Below, piece by piece: positions 47,537-57,870 of a DNA stretch of 64,000 bases (its first letter is position 1; every line of letters starts with the position of its first letter). The notes under the pieces are model-generated. The model ran no database searches, was not told where the DNA came from, and saw only the letters and a program-made list of their open reading frames with translations. Source of the stretch: Oscillospiraceae bacterium (GTDB lineage Bacteria > Bacillota > Clostridia > Oscillospirales > Oscillospiraceae); NCBI GenBank assembly GCA_031270395.1, contig JAISXU010000001.1:1-64000 (forward strand), given 5' to 3'. The translations under genes were made by a program, and so were the position numbers.

Positions 47537-47979
47537 AATCAGCCCCCCGTTGATTGCCGTGGATAAATGCCTTAAATCGAACGCCGACCCCGGCATTTGT
47601 CCATGCTATATTGTCAAAAATGATTTTATGATCGTTCATCACGCATCCCCCTGTTTTTCACACGATACCAATGCGAATATCCCGTTTTATATCCAAGCTT
47701 GTGTGTAGCTCAGCCGCCCTGCTGTTATCCCGCGCCACCTGTAAATACACCGTGCGAGCACCAAGGCGCCGCACCCCCGATAACAGCGATTCACATGCTT
47801 CCGTGCCGCCGCCTTCAGGCGCTTTATTATACACGGGTTTTGTCGTTCCGGCAATCTGCAGCCAACCAAAGCCTTTTGGGGCCTTTTTTGATGCCTTTTT
47901 TGATTTACACAGTCGATTTTTAGTGGTACAATAAGCCAAAAAAGGTCAACAATTACAATTACCAGGGGGACGTGTACTC

Positions 47980-48651
47980 TTGAACAAATTGATCGGCGTC
48001 GGAACGGCCAGCGCGAGGGCGCGCACAATTTTGGGGCTAACAACCGCTGTAGTATTGAGCGTCGGCTTTACTGCGGCGATACCGGCGCTTTATGCGGTCA
48101 AGGTAATCATTCCTGTCAGGCTCGCAATCCTGTTTTTTGTGCAGGCGGTTTTCTTTGGAATTGCGATACTTGCAAACAACAGAATTGAAAAGCTGGGGTT
48201 TGCTGAGCTCGGATACAGCAGGAAAAGAATAGCTTCGCAGTTGCTATGGGCATTTGTAATCTTTGTCGTCTTGTCGGTAATATTTATCGCCTTTCCTTTG
48301 CTGATGGGTTTGAGGGATATTTTCCCCCAGCGTGATTTATTGCTGTTTGCCATTCCGTATACGTTCACCGTTGGTTTTGCCGAGGAAACCCTGTTCAGAG
48401 GATATCTGCTTAAAGGGTTGCTGAGAATACGCCTTCCGAAAATCGCGGCAATTATCGCCTCGTCCGCCATATTCGGAGCTTGGCACTACATGAATAACGG
48501 CAGTATGCTTCAGGTTGGTATTACAGGCATAATCGGTATTGTGTTTGCCGTCCCGCTGATTTACTCAAGGCGGTGTTCCCTTCTTTCCGTCGCGCTTGCG
48601 CATGGAGCGTATGACGCGCTGTTGAATATATTCGCGTATCTGCCGCTTTGA
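47980..48651 (+). CDS. CPBP family intramembrane (CAAX-like) metalloprotease
   Basis: EETLFRGYLLKGLL, SSAIFGAWHYMN, multiple TM; TTG start uncertain. Confidence 0.8.
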   Translation: MNKLIGVGTASARARTILGLTTAVVLSVGFTAAIPALYAVKVIIPVRLAILFFVQAVFFGIAILANNRIEKLGFAELGYSRKRIASQLLWAFVIFVVLSVIFIAFPLLMGLRDIFPQRDLLLFAIPYTFTVGFAEETLFRGYLLKGLLRIRLPKIAAIIASSAIFGAWHYMNNGSMLQVGITGIIGIVFAVPLIYSRRCSLLSVALAHGAYDALLNIFAYLPL

Positions 48652-48889
48652 AAGGGGAGATGGGGCTAGCCGGATTTGTTGGACGCGAAAGCGCGAAATG
48701 GGCGTGCCCGTCCTGCGGGTAGATGAGCAGAAACAATACACAAGATGTTTTAACGCGCGTTATAGGTTGCTTTGAAAGCCCGTCCTAAAATTCGAGCGCT
48801 CCAGATCTCCGGTTCGTTTTTCCCCGGTTCTGTTTTGACTTCGGGGGCGAAGCAGCGCCGCGATCACTGCGCACAGGAGGCCATAAGGC

Positions 48890-49444
48890 GTGACAAAATA
48901 CATATCGCTCCTGCGGGGCGTAAATGTTGGCGGCAAAAACAAAATATCAATGCCCGAGCTAAAAGCGGCGTTTGAGGGACGGGGCTTTGAGAACGTCGTC
49001 ACCTACATCAACAGCGGCAATATCCTGTTTGACGGCAATTTGGGCTTGCAGGAAGCGAAAACGGCTTGCGAGGATATTATTAAAAGCGGCTTCGGGCTGA
49101 AAATCGCGGTTGGAATCATCACCGCCGACCACTTGGCGGACGCCCTCGCGCACGCGCCGGGGTGGTGGAACAGCGGCGCGGACTCCACGCACAACACGAT
49201 ATTCGCAATCCCTCCCGCGACAGCGAAGGAAATCCATTCGGCCGTCGGAGCGGCAAAACCGGAATATGAGAAGGTTTATTGTCACGGCAGCGTGATTTTC
49301 TGGTCTGCGCCGCTCAATACGTACTCGCGGACGCGCTGGTCGAAAATCGTTCAGAACAAGGCCGTTTATAACCTGATAACGATCCGAAACGCGAACACGA
49401 CACTCAAGCTGGCGGCATTGGCAAAGGGAGACGACGTGAAATGA
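48890..49444 (+). CDS. DUF1697 domain-containing protein
   Basis: TKYISLLRGVNVGGKNKISMPELKAAFEGRGFENVVTYINSGNILFD. Confidence 0.93.
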   Translation: MTKYISLLRGVNVGGKNKISMPELKAAFEGRGFENVVTYINSGNILFDGNLGLQEAKTACEDIIKSGFGLKIAVGIITADHLADALAHAPGWWNSGADSTHNTIFAIPPATAKEIHSAVGAAKPEYEKVYCHGSVIFWSAPLNTYSRTRWSKIVQNKAVYNLITIRNANTTLKLAALAKGDDVK

Positions 49445-49484
49445 CGGAGGATTTCACCCGCGAAGGCTTTCGGGAAGCCCTGCC

Positions 49485-49664
49485 ACCGTGCCGACGGGAA
49501 AAGAAGCGGCGGCAATCTTTGACGCGCTGCGCGTTGGCGGTGAGGTAACGCTCGCGCCTGTCGAAACATTTTACAACGTATTCCACGCCGCCGTTACGGA
49601 CAAATTCGGCGTGAACTGGAATGTAGTCGCGGAAGAAGCGCCCAAGCGGGAGGTAACGCTATGA
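49485..49664 (+). pseudogene. C-terminal remnant of a PhnB/VOC (glyoxalase-like) protein
   Basis: Open frame TVPTGKEAAAIFDALRVGGEVTLAPVETFYNVFHAAVTDKFGVNWNVVAEEAPKREVTL* without its N-terminal domain or a start. Confidence 0.6.
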
Positions 49665-49738
49665 GCAACGAACGTATTTACAAAATGTCGGTTTCCGATG
49701 TGTACCCGATGTATATCCAAAAGGAGGTATTAGTATGA
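49661..49738 (+). pseudogene. Truncated DUF2200-like N-terminus
   Basis: MSNERIYKMSVSDVYPMYIQKEVLV*; resembles DUF2200 N-termini (HRIYTMSFASVYPLYxxKAERKGRTK) but stops after 25 residues. Confidence 0.55.
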
Positions 49739-50217
49739 AACTCTATATCAAACAAAAGGTGTTCTCCTGGCGGGATAGATTTGCCGTCAAGGACGAAGCG
49801 GAGCTCGACCGCTGGTTCGCGCAGGGCGAGATTTTCACGCTTGGGCGAAAGCTGCACGTCTATGACGCGAACGGCGCGGAGGTCGCTTTTATACGGCAAA
49901 AAGTGCTGTCGTTCCTGTGGCGCTACTATATTGAGATAGGCGGCAATGTGTATGAATTCGTCAAGGAGTTCACGTTTCTGCGCCCAAAGTACACTATCCG
50001 CAATCTTGACTGGGTGATTGACGGCAACTTTACGGAGCATGAATACGCCGTCACGAGCAGTCGCGGCGATATTATGCGAATTTCAAAAGCGTGGCCTACT
50101 TGGGGCGACTTCTACAAGCTTGAAATAACAGAGCCGCAGAACGAATTGCTCTGCCTGTGCGTCGCGCTTGCTATCGACTGTATAAACGCCGACGCGGCAA
50201 GCAGGGCATCAAATTAG
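49735..50217 (+). CDS. LURP-one-related (LOR) family protein
   Basis: MKLYIKQKVFSWRDRFAVKDEAELDRWFAQGEIFTLGRKLHVYDANGAEVAFIRQKVLSF. Confidence 0.85.
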   Translation: MKLYIKQKVFSWRDRFAVKDEAELDRWFAQGEIFTLGRKLHVYDANGAEVAFIRQKVLSFLWRYYIEIGGNVYEFVKEFTFLRPKYTIRNLDWVIDGNFTEHEYAVTSSRGDIMRISKAWPTWGDFYKLEITEPQNELLCLCVALAIDCINADAASRASN

Positions 50218-50339
50218 ACGTGCCCTGGGGAGTGCGAGAGGTTTGAAGCGGCGCTGCGGGCGGTGGCGCTCGAAAACGAACCGAATCCAGTGAAATGCAA
50301 GTGGAGCGATATGAACAATACTCGGAGAATGGAGAGAAC

Positions 50340-51482
50340 ATGAAGAAAATCACTGTCATACTTCTTATGATTTTGATTAGCGCTGCTTTTGGATTTGTTA
50401 TTGGATATTTCGGAGTGACTCTTTTTGAGAACTTAGTAGAGCGGCAAACAGCAAACGAAGTCCTACTGTATGCCGTGCTTCTGATTTGTCTTGTCTTGAG
50501 CTTCATGCTCCACATCCCATTGCATGAGGCGGGGCATCTCCTTTCCGGCAAACTCAGCGGATACGATTTTGTGTCTTTCCGCGTGTTAAATATCATGTTC
50601 ATCAAGCAGAACGGAAAAATCGCGCGGAAGAAATTCAAAATAGTCGGGACGCTTGGGCAATGCCTGATGTCTCCGCCGGAGCCTGTAGACGGGCGTTATC
50701 CATTTGTGCTGTATAACCTCGGCGGTTCTTTGATGAACCTTACCGCAAGCGCCGCAGGTTTGGGGTTCTATCTCTTGTTTTCAAAAGCATTGCCAATGGC
50801 CGCGGCTATATGCGCTGTTTTTGCAATAGTAGGTATATTAATGAGTTTGATAAATTTAATCCCAATGAAGCCGGGCGGGGTTGCAAATGACGGCTATAAC
50901 GCGCTGACACTTGTCAAGCGGGAGAGCGCAAGGCGGGCGTTTTGGTTGCTGCTGCGCATTAACACGCTGACACAACAAGGCGCCAGATTCCGCGATATGC
51001 CCGCCGAATGGTTCGACATCCCGGACGATGGCTTGAATGACACCATAACCACCGTGATTGCGCTATACAGATTTAGTTACTTGTTGGATAAGCATGATTT
51101 TGCCGAGGCGAAAATACTTGCGGAGCTTCTTCTCAATGGTGCTGATAAAATGCTGGAAATACACAAAACCGAGCTGCGCTGCGAGTTGTTGTTCCTCGAA
51201 ATTATTGGCGAATGCCGAGTAGAGGAAATTGAGCGGATATACGATAAAAAGCTGAAGAATTATATCAAAGCGACGGGTGTTTACGTGTCGCACCAACGAC
51301 TCTTATACGCTTATGAAAAGCTGGTTGTAAACGATGAAGGAAATGCCCAAAAAGTGCTTGACCGTTTTCAAAAAGCTTGTTTGACATACCCGAACGTGGG
51401 CGAAATAGAAAGCGAGCGCGATTTGATTGAGGTGATCGACAATATCGCTCTGAAAAAAAGGAGGCAGTTAAACAAATGTTAA
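50340..51482 (+). CDS. M50-like membrane protein (site-2 protease-like)
   Basis: HIPLHEAGHLLSGKLSGYD (HExxH), multiple TM, downstream NLIPMKPGGVANDGYNA. Confidence 0.75.
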   Translation: MKKITVILLMILISAAFGFVIGYFGVTLFENLVERQTANEVLLYAVLLICLVLSFMLHIPLHEAGHLLSGKLSGYDFVSFRVLNIMFIKQNGKIARKKFKIVGTLGQCLMSPPEPVDGRYPFVLYNLGGSLMNLTASAAGLGFYLLFSKALPMAAAICAVFAIVGILMSLINLIPMKPGGVANDGYNALTLVKRESARRAFWLLLRINTLTQQGARFRDMPAEWFDIPDDGLNDTITTVIALYRFSYLLDKHDFAEAKILAELLLNGADKMLEIHKTELRCELLFLEIIGECRVEEIERIYDKKLKNYIKATGVYVSHQRLLYAYEKLVVNDEGNAQKVLDRFQKACLTYPNVGEIESERDLIEVIDNIALKKRRQLNKC

Positions 51483-51829
51483 AATTAGATAATATCGACG
51501 ACTACATCGCCACACAGTCCGAAGCGATCCAACCGCTGTTGAAATCCGTCCTGAAAACGCTCCGCAAGACGCTCCCCGCCGCGACGGAGAAAATCTCGTG
51601 GCAAATGCCGACATTTTGGAAAGGGCAAAACCTTATCCACTTCGCGGCGCAGAAGAACCATCTCGGCATTTACCCCGGCGCGGCGGCTATGGAGCATTTC
51701 GCCCCGCGACTGACGCAGTACAAGACGAGCAAGGGCGCGGTGCAGTTCCTATATAAATCTTTTGGCGAGGAACAGCTTGCGCTGGTTGCGGAGATTGCGG
51801 AGTGGTGCGGCGCGCACAATGCGAAATGA
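51476..51829 (+). CDS. DUF1801 domain-containing protein
   Basis: IDDYIATQSEAIQPLLKSVLKTLRKTLPAATEKISWQMPTFWKGQNLIHFAAQKNHLGIYPG. Confidence 0.92.
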   Translation: MLKLDNIDDYIATQSEAIQPLLKSVLKTLRKTLPAATEKISWQMPTFWKGQNLIHFAAQKNHLGIYPGAAAMEHFAPRLTQYKTSKGAVQFLYKSFGEEQLALVAEIAEWCGAHNAK

Positions 51830-51925
51830 TGAGCGTAGCCTTGCGCGGCGCAAAAGTCGTCCCACTATTTGACGGTTACCGTTCAATTATTGTTTTGCTT
51901 AGACAAGTTTAGAATCGTTCCGGCA

Positions 51926-52729
51926 TCATCCGTTGGCGCTCTCATATTTTCGCACTCCCCTTCTAAATAGCACTCTGGATATAAATCCAAGTATCAGCGG
52001 ACACAGAATCATCCAAACTCCATATCTAAAATCCAGCCGGTCGATCAATACCAGCGGCTGAAAGTTGGTTATAGCAAAAAATGGTATAATAAAAACAAGC
52101 AATCTTTGTATATACCTCCCGTAAATATGCATGGGCATCATATTTATATCCCATGCCTTGTCGGATATGGCAATCAGTCCGCGCGATTCAATCGTCCAAA
52201 ACGACAGTAACATCGGCAGCAGAAATAGAAAATACGCAATCGACACACCGCAAATCAGAAAGAGAAAATATAATATAACTCCGCCGACGCTGGCGTTAAA
52301 CTCAATATTGCACAGGGCGATTATAATCATTGTGATTCCCGTAACAACATTGGCGGCCAGCATTGGCAAGCTGAGTTTTTTTGTAGAGATGTAAAACTGG
52401 ATAGAAATTGGCTTTACCAGCAACAAGTCCAGCATACCCGTTTTAATATTAAATGGGAGCCACCAAAGATTTTCCGCAAACAGACCGTTATATATACCCG
52501 TAATAACCGTATAATTTCCAACATACAGCATGACGTAATACGGGGATAGATTATTGATGGATAATCCGGTTAAAAACACGACAAAAACGTACATCAGCTT
52601 TAGTGTCAAAAAACAGCACTCCACCAATACGCCGGCCACAAAGTTTGCGCGATACTCCATCATACTCATAATACTGTGTCTGACAAATAAGCCATATACA
52701 CGCATGTACTTTTTGACCGCTTTCATCAT
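51926..52729 (-). CDS. ABC-2 family transporter permease
   Basis: Likely start MMKAVKKYMRVYGLFVRHSIMSMMEYRANF; KTGMLDLLLVKPISIQFYIS; 6 TM pattern. Confidence 0.85.
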   Translation of the reverse strand: MMKAVKKYMRVYGLFVRHSIMSMMEYRANFVAGVLVECCFLTLKLMYVFVVFLTGLSINNLSPYYVMLYVGNYTVITGIYNGLFAENLWWLPFNIKTGMLDLLLVKPISIQFYISTKKLSLPMLAANVVTGITMIIIALCNIEFNASVGGVILYFLFLICGVSIAYFLFLLPMLLSFWTIESRGLIAISDKAWDINMMPMHIYGRYIQRLLVFIIPFFAITNFQPLVLIDRLDFRYGVWMILCPLILGFISRVLFRRGVRKYESANG

Positions 52730-52734
52730 ATATC

Positions 52735-53544
52735 CTAGCCCCCCACCGCGATATGTTTGCTCACGCCATAATTCCAAAATAGTTTTGAGGCGATTCCTAA
52801 AATAAGAATATAACCCACTTGTATAAGAATTCCCAGAGATAACTCGCGAGTCAAATAATTTCCTGTTAAGACCTTCACCGGGAAAAAGATTATATACTGA
52901 AATGGCAAGAAGCGTGATATGTTGACGATCATCTTGGGTAAAACATCGATTGGAAATATCGCTCCACTGAGAATTAATATAACAACATTCAATCCGAAAT
53001 TCAAATAAAACGTGTCTGTCACCCAAAAGGCGAGTGTTGCGAGTATGAAGGACAAATAGAAGTTCAGAAGGGTTGATAACAGAATTGGGATTAGAGACAA
53101 CAGAAAGCTTGAGAATCCAATTATAGAATTAGAGGCTAAAGGTAAAATTATCAGGAGTGCAATGATTAAGATCAATATTATCAAGGCTTCGCACGTCTTC
53201 TCTCCCAGCAGCACGGATAATCGGTACTTTGAATAGCTGAATGGTTGCACCAGAAATTTATTCAAGCCGCCGTCCTTGATATCATTTGATATCACATTCA
53301 TAATATCTGTCGTGATCATTTTGGACAAAAGCGTCGAGGATATGACATAGAATAGCATCTGCTGAAAAGAGTAACCATACAGCTTTTCTGCGCCTGAATT
53401 GGAAAATATGGCTCTCCATAAGGTCGTAAGGACAATGAGTGTAAAAGCGCAACTTGCAATGCTCATTAGAAAATCAAATCTGTATTCCAGCTTGCTTTTC
53501 AAGCCGAGAGCATAGGCGCGTTTATATTTTAGCAGACTGTTCAT
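52735..53544 (-). CDS. ABC-2 family transporter permease
   Basis: MNSLLKYKRAYALGLKSKLEYRFDFLMSIAS; DGGLNKFLVQPFSYSKYRL; FPIDVLPKMIVNISRFLPFQYIIFFPVKVLTG. Confidence 0.85.
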   Translation of the reverse strand: MNSLLKYKRAYALGLKSKLEYRFDFLMSIASCAFTLIVLTTLWRAIFSNSGAEKLYGYSFQQMLFYVISSTLLSKMITTDIMNVISNDIKDGGLNKFLVQPFSYSKYRLSVLLGEKTCEALIILILIIALLIILPLASNSIIGFSSFLLSLIPILLSTLLNFYLSFILATLAFWVTDTFYLNFGLNVVILILSGAIFPIDVLPKMIVNISRFLPFQYIIFFPVKVLTGNYLTRELSLGILIQVGYILILGIASKLFWNYGVSKHIAVGG

Positions 53545-53562
53545 TTTATCACCTCCACCTCA

Positions 53563-54539
53563 CTACTGTGCATCATTCTTGTTGTACAGTTTTTTTATTC
53601 CCTCCTCCAACGGAATGTCTTCGACATTGAAATCTGCAACATCAATCTCACTCATTATGCTGTCAACCGCTGCTCTGATATCCTTCTTGGCAATTCGGAA
53701 CTCAAAAGAGTAGTCGTCGGTTTTCACAGCGCCCGCATAACGCGCATAAACTTCGTCAGTTACCCTTGCCCCCGACTTAATCCGAATGATTTTATTCTCA
53801 CCGGCAACACTATTTATCTTCGCAAGCTCACCGTCATAAACGATGCAGCCATCGTTTATGACGATCGCCCTCTTGCAGGTCGATTCTATATCCTTCATGT
53901 TATGGCTTGTCAACATAATTGTAGTCTGATTCGTCTCGTTATAGTATTTCAAAAACTCTTGTATTTTGATTTGCGATATTAAATCCAATCCTATTGTCGG
54001 CTCATCCAGAAGCAGAGTTGATGGTTTGTGAAGCAATGCCGCGATTAATTCCAGTTTCATCCTTTCCCCGAGCGAAAGTCGCCTGATCTGTATTTTCAGA
54101 AGGTGTTTCACATCCAGCAACTCAGTCAGTTCATCGATAGTTTCGTTATAGGGCTGATCCTCAATCTCGTATATACATTTGTTAAAATACAGCACTTCAT
54201 TTGCCGGTAAGTCTCCCCATAATTGACTCTTTTGCCCCATAACAATTGAGAAGTTGAGCTAAACGCCTTTTTCCGCTCCCACGGGACATACCCCATGACC
54301 TCGGCGCTGCCCGACGTCGGATACAGAATCCCCGATAACATCTTCATCGTCGTAGTTTTGCCTGAACCGTTCGGCCCGAGAAAGGCGACAAATTCCCCGT
54401 CGTTTATCTCAAATGAGAACGACTTGACGGCCTCCCTGTGTAATTTTTTCCGATGGAAAAGATTGCTGGCGGAACCCTTCAGACCTAGGTTTTTCTCGTA
54501 GTACTCATAAGTTTTCGACAATTCTTTTACCTTGATCAT
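53563..54539 (-). pseudogene. ABC transporter ATP-binding protein interrupted by a frameshift
   Basis: 54126..54539 carries Walker A (FLGPNGSGKTTTMKMLSG); 53563..54240 carries the signature LSLGERMKLELIAALLHKP and Walker B LLLDEP; continuity is lost near 54255. Confidence 0.8.
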
Positions 54540-54710
54540 GTGGCGCCATCCATTTCAAATACGTGATTATCCGCACAGCCTTCAATATTGCGGCGCATTT
54601 GCGAGTACATATCAGATAACTTTACCATATGGCGCGCAACGGCAATGGTATAATATACTCTTTCCTCTCTGCTATGTCAATATCAGCATTACAAATCACA
54701 TACCCTGCAC

Positions 54711-55496
54711 TCAGCCGGCATATGAACTGTACCCATTTGATAATCTTTTGCAGATGCCATTACTCATTATGACTAAAGCAAACACCCAAAATAACGCTAT
54801 TAACAGTGGTTTCATAATGGATTGATCTATACGACTGAGTGTAAATATCTGCGCCGGGAAGTAAAACAAATAGTAAAACGGAGTAAACTGAAATATCGCT
54901 TCTATATGGCCCGGAAAGAGCAACAAGGGAATATAATACCCTGAGATAAAGTTGACAATGAAGCTCAAAATAGCTTGCACTGCCCATACTTCATCGATGG
55001 CCATCGCGAGCAGTCCGGTGATAAAGTCCAAAAAGAAGCTTATCAAAAATGAGAGAATTGTAAAGACGACAAAAGAAACCAGATGAATCAGCGAAATGTC
55101 GCCAAACGCACTGATTTTAAGTGCTGCAACTAAAAGAAAGAGCATAGCGAGATAAAAAACTGTATACAAACAGCGCTCACTAATACTGCGCCACAAGCGA
55201 TATTTTATAAGGTTGATTGGCCGAACAAGTTCATTATCCAACAAACCATTCTTGAATTCATTGGCGATCATGCCAGAATTCGTTTTAATCATTACAAACA
55301 GAATCGATGCAACCGCATAGTATGTAAACATTTGATCATCACTGTACGACATCCCTGATGCGTATTGTGTCGCGTATAAAGCTCCCCAGAGATAATATTG
55401 CACTAAAAACCCAAACAAAGGGTGCAGTAATGAAAACACCAATTGAAATTTATACGATAATAGCTTCTTCCCCTCTAATAAAAATATGGAAATCAT
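54711..55496 (-). CDS. ABC-2 family transporter permease
   Basis: MISIFLLEGKKLLSYKFQLVFSLLHPLFGF; NGLLDNELVRPINLIKYRLWRS; similar layout to 52735..53544. Confidence 0.85.
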   Translation of the reverse strand: MISIFLLEGKKLLSYKFQLVFSLLHPLFGFLVQYYLWGALYATQYASGMSYSDDQMFTYYAVASILFVMIKTNSGMIANEFKNGLLDNELVRPINLIKYRLWRSISERCLYTVFYLAMLFLLVAALKISAFGDISLIHLVSFVVFTILSFLISFFLDFITGLLAMAIDEVWAVQAILSFIVNFISGYYIPLLLFPGHIEAIFQFTPFYYLFYFPAQIFTLSRIDQSIMKPLLIALFWVFALVIMSNGICKRLSNGYSSYAG

Positions 55497-56491
55497 TTTA
55501 CTTTTCCTTTGATCAGTAATTCCTTTAGTAAATCTTCGGTACGTGGTTCGATAATTTGGATTTTATTTATATCATTACTCAATTTCTGTATTAATTCGCG
55601 AAATACAGTTGTGATAAAAGTCTTCTCGACTTGAATTCTGATCATGTTTCCTGTAAAATCGCAGTCAACAATTCCCGTCCCAGCAACAATTTCGCGAATT
55701 CGCGGAGTGCAATTCTCAACCTCTATGTTGATTTCACTGGTCGTATTGTAGTGGGCACAAAAAGCGGCGAGGCCGCCATCGTATCTGAGTGTACCCCCAT
55801 CAATTACTAAAATTCTGTTGCAGAGGTCTACAATATCAGATAGATTATGGCTTGTTACAAACAGAACTGCATCGCCTTCTGCGCAGTAATCGCTTAAAAT
55901 TTTGCGTATACTCTCCTGCGAACGCACATCCAGCCCGATTGTGGGTTCATCTAAAAAGAGGAATTTCGGCCTGTGGATCAATGCGGCGACGATTTCCATC
56001 TTAATCCTCTCGCCAAAGGAAAGTCTCCTGATTTGCTTGTCTATCAAGTTAGCGCATTCCAGCAAAAGCGTGAGTTTTCTTGCTGTCTCTGAAAATTGGC
56101 GCTCCGGTACTCTATAAATACTTTTCAGGAATCTAAAATTATCCCATGCGCTTAAATCAGGATTCAATTGCGACTTGTTTCCGGCGACTAATGATACCAA
56201 CCGCAGAAAGTCATTTTTCTTCTGAAATGGAGTGTAACCGCCTACAACAACACTGCCGCTCGTTGGAGCTATAATTCCACATAACATCTTTATGAGTGTT
56301 GACTTTCCTGCACCATTCAATCCGAGTATACCGATTTTGTCGCCGTGTTCTGCACAAAAAGACATATCTGTCACTGCGTTGATATATTTAAATTCTTTTC
56401 GGAACAGCCCTTTTGCAGACCTCGCCAGACCCGTTTTCTCGACAGGCGACTTGTATACTCTCGAAAGATTTTGAGTTATAATACTACGCAT
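55493..56491 (-). CDS. ABC transporter ATP-binding protein
   Basis: ILGLNGAGKSTLIKMLCG, RRLSFGERIKMEIVAALIHRPKFLFLDEPTIGLDV. Confidence 0.95.
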   Translation of the reverse strand: MRSIITQNLSRVYKSPVEKTGLARSAKGLFRKEFKYINAVTDMSFCAEHGDKIGILGLNGAGKSTLIKMLCGIIAPTSGSVVVGGYTPFQKKNDFLRLVSLVAGNKSQLNPDLSAWDNFRFLKSIYRVPERQFSETARKLTLLLECANLIDKQIRRLSFGERIKMEIVAALIHRPKFLFLDEPTIGLDVRSQESIRKILSDYCAEGDAVLFVTSHNLSDIVDLCNRILVIDGGTLRYDGGLAAFCAHYNTTSEINIEVENCTPRIREIVAGTGIVDCDFTGNMIRIQVEKTFITTVFRELIQKLSNDINKIQIIEPRTEDLLKELLIKGKVK

Positions 56492-56492
56492 A

Positions 56493-57278
56493 TCAGCCCC
56501 CTGCGCTTGAATATTTTTTCAACCCCAGTCTAAAAACAATCACGCTGGATATATAGAAAATCACAGTAATGGGAAGTGTTTGGCGCAAGAAGATATCATA
56601 TTGGAAGTGTAGTATGTATGCGGGGTTATTTATGATTACTAACGCGGGTATAAATAGCGTCAAAAGCAACTGAATCGGCATAGGAAATATGTTTTTTGGT
56701 TTAGCACTCATCTGATTAAGCAATTCTATTATGTTCCATGAATTTCCTATACGAATAAACCAAAAGGAAAGTGATATAAGAATACACATCACAGAATACA
56801 TTAATATTATTGAACATAATAACGCAATAAAAAAACAGATAATATTAATCGCCACGGCGTCTGATTTAGCGACACAATATCCAATACCTACAGCCGCAAC
56901 AAGGAAATTCAGTATCTGTACTGAATTAGGTGATCTAAATGTGAGAAAAAAGCGCTTGTTGACCGGTTTGAGCAAAAGTAAATCAAGCTGCCCGCTATGT
57001 ATGTATTCCGGAATGCTGGTCATCCCTATATAAAGCATTACGCAGACGATGTTAATGAAATAAGATACGACCACAAGCGTAAAAATCTGTGACTGCGCCC
57101 ACCCGGCAATGCTCGAGGTGGAACCAAATACTATGTAAAAGTACGCCATCATCGTCAACGCGTCGAATAGCTCATAAAATACGCTCAGAAAATAACTCAG
57201 TCTGTATTGCAGCATAGCGATTAAGTTATACTTTAGGAAAATACCTTCAATTCTAAACAAATTGAGCGCTTTCTTCAT
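56493..57278 (-). CDS. ABC-2 family transporter permease
   Basis: MKKALNLFRIEGIFLKYNLIAMLQYRLSYF after GTAGGAGG; HSGQLDLLLLKPVNKRFFLTF; similar to 51926..52729. Confidence 0.85.
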   Translation of the reverse strand: MKKALNLFRIEGIFLKYNLIAMLQYRLSYFLSVFYELFDALTMMAYFYIVFGSTSSIAGWAQSQIFTLVVVSYFINIVCVMLYIGMTSIPEYIHSGQLDLLLLKPVNKRFFLTFRSPNSVQILNFLVAAVGIGYCVAKSDAVAINIICFFIALLCSIILMYSVMCILISLSFWFIRIGNSWNIIELLNQMSAKPKNIFPMPIQLLLTLFIPALVIINNPAYILHFQYDIFLRQTLPITVIFYISSVIVFRLGLKKYSSAGG

Positions 57279-57463
57279 CGTAATAATGTGCCTCCTACGG
57301 ACATTTGAAGATTTTTCGGTCGTAATATGAAATCCGATCTCGGCGACAATATTTGTACGGGCATGTGGCGTTCCCCTCTTGTTATCGCTACGATCATAGC
57401 ACACTTTCGCGGATATTTCCACCTCAAGTTCCACTTTTCATCGACTGGTAAATCGACCATTTA

Positions 57464-57658
57464 TTGGAAAATGGCTATTTGATCGGATTAAACTATGAAC
57501 AAATGATTAAATTGCTTGGGGATGACCCCGTGGTTATTGATGATAATCCGCTACATTGCGCATATTTTGTGCGTCAGGGTTATATTGACACTGAACTCCT
57601 GGAAATCAGTTTCAATGGCGAGGGCTTTATTATATCAGCCGGGCTGTGGAATACTTGA
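57464..57658 (+). CDS. Small hypothetical ORF, possibly a gene fragment
   Basis: MENGYLIGLNYEQMIKLLGDDPVVIDDNPLHCAYFVRQGYIDTELLEISFNGEGFIISAGLWNT; no clear RBS. Confidence 0.3.
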   Translation: MENGYLIGLNYEQMIKLLGDDPVVIDDNPLHCAYFVRQGYIDTELLEISFNGEGFIISAGLWNT

Positions 57659-57870
57659 GGAACTAAATGCTGATAAACGATTGGAGCCTGAGTATAACGG
57701 GAGGTATGTGGCATTCAGGCAACCGCATGTGGGAATATATCTATCATTCTCGGTTTTGCGGGGGTTCCAATCCCGAGTTCGGGATAAGTGTTCAAGTCCC
57801 GCCGCTTCGGGTGAAGCCGACCGACATATCCACAAAAACGGATATTGACATCCGCCCCTGCAAAGCCGAA

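Noticed and set aside
54240-54275. Programmed -1 ribosomal frameshift at AAAAAG in the ABC ATPase
   Set aside because: A -1 slip at that site reads GGC GTT TAG and terminates, so it cannot join the two ORFs.
57740-57840. Possible degenerate tRNA (GTTCAAGTCCCGC T-arm-like sequence)
   Set aside because: No consistent acceptor, D-arm or anticodon arm could be assembled; only the T-arm-like string is present.
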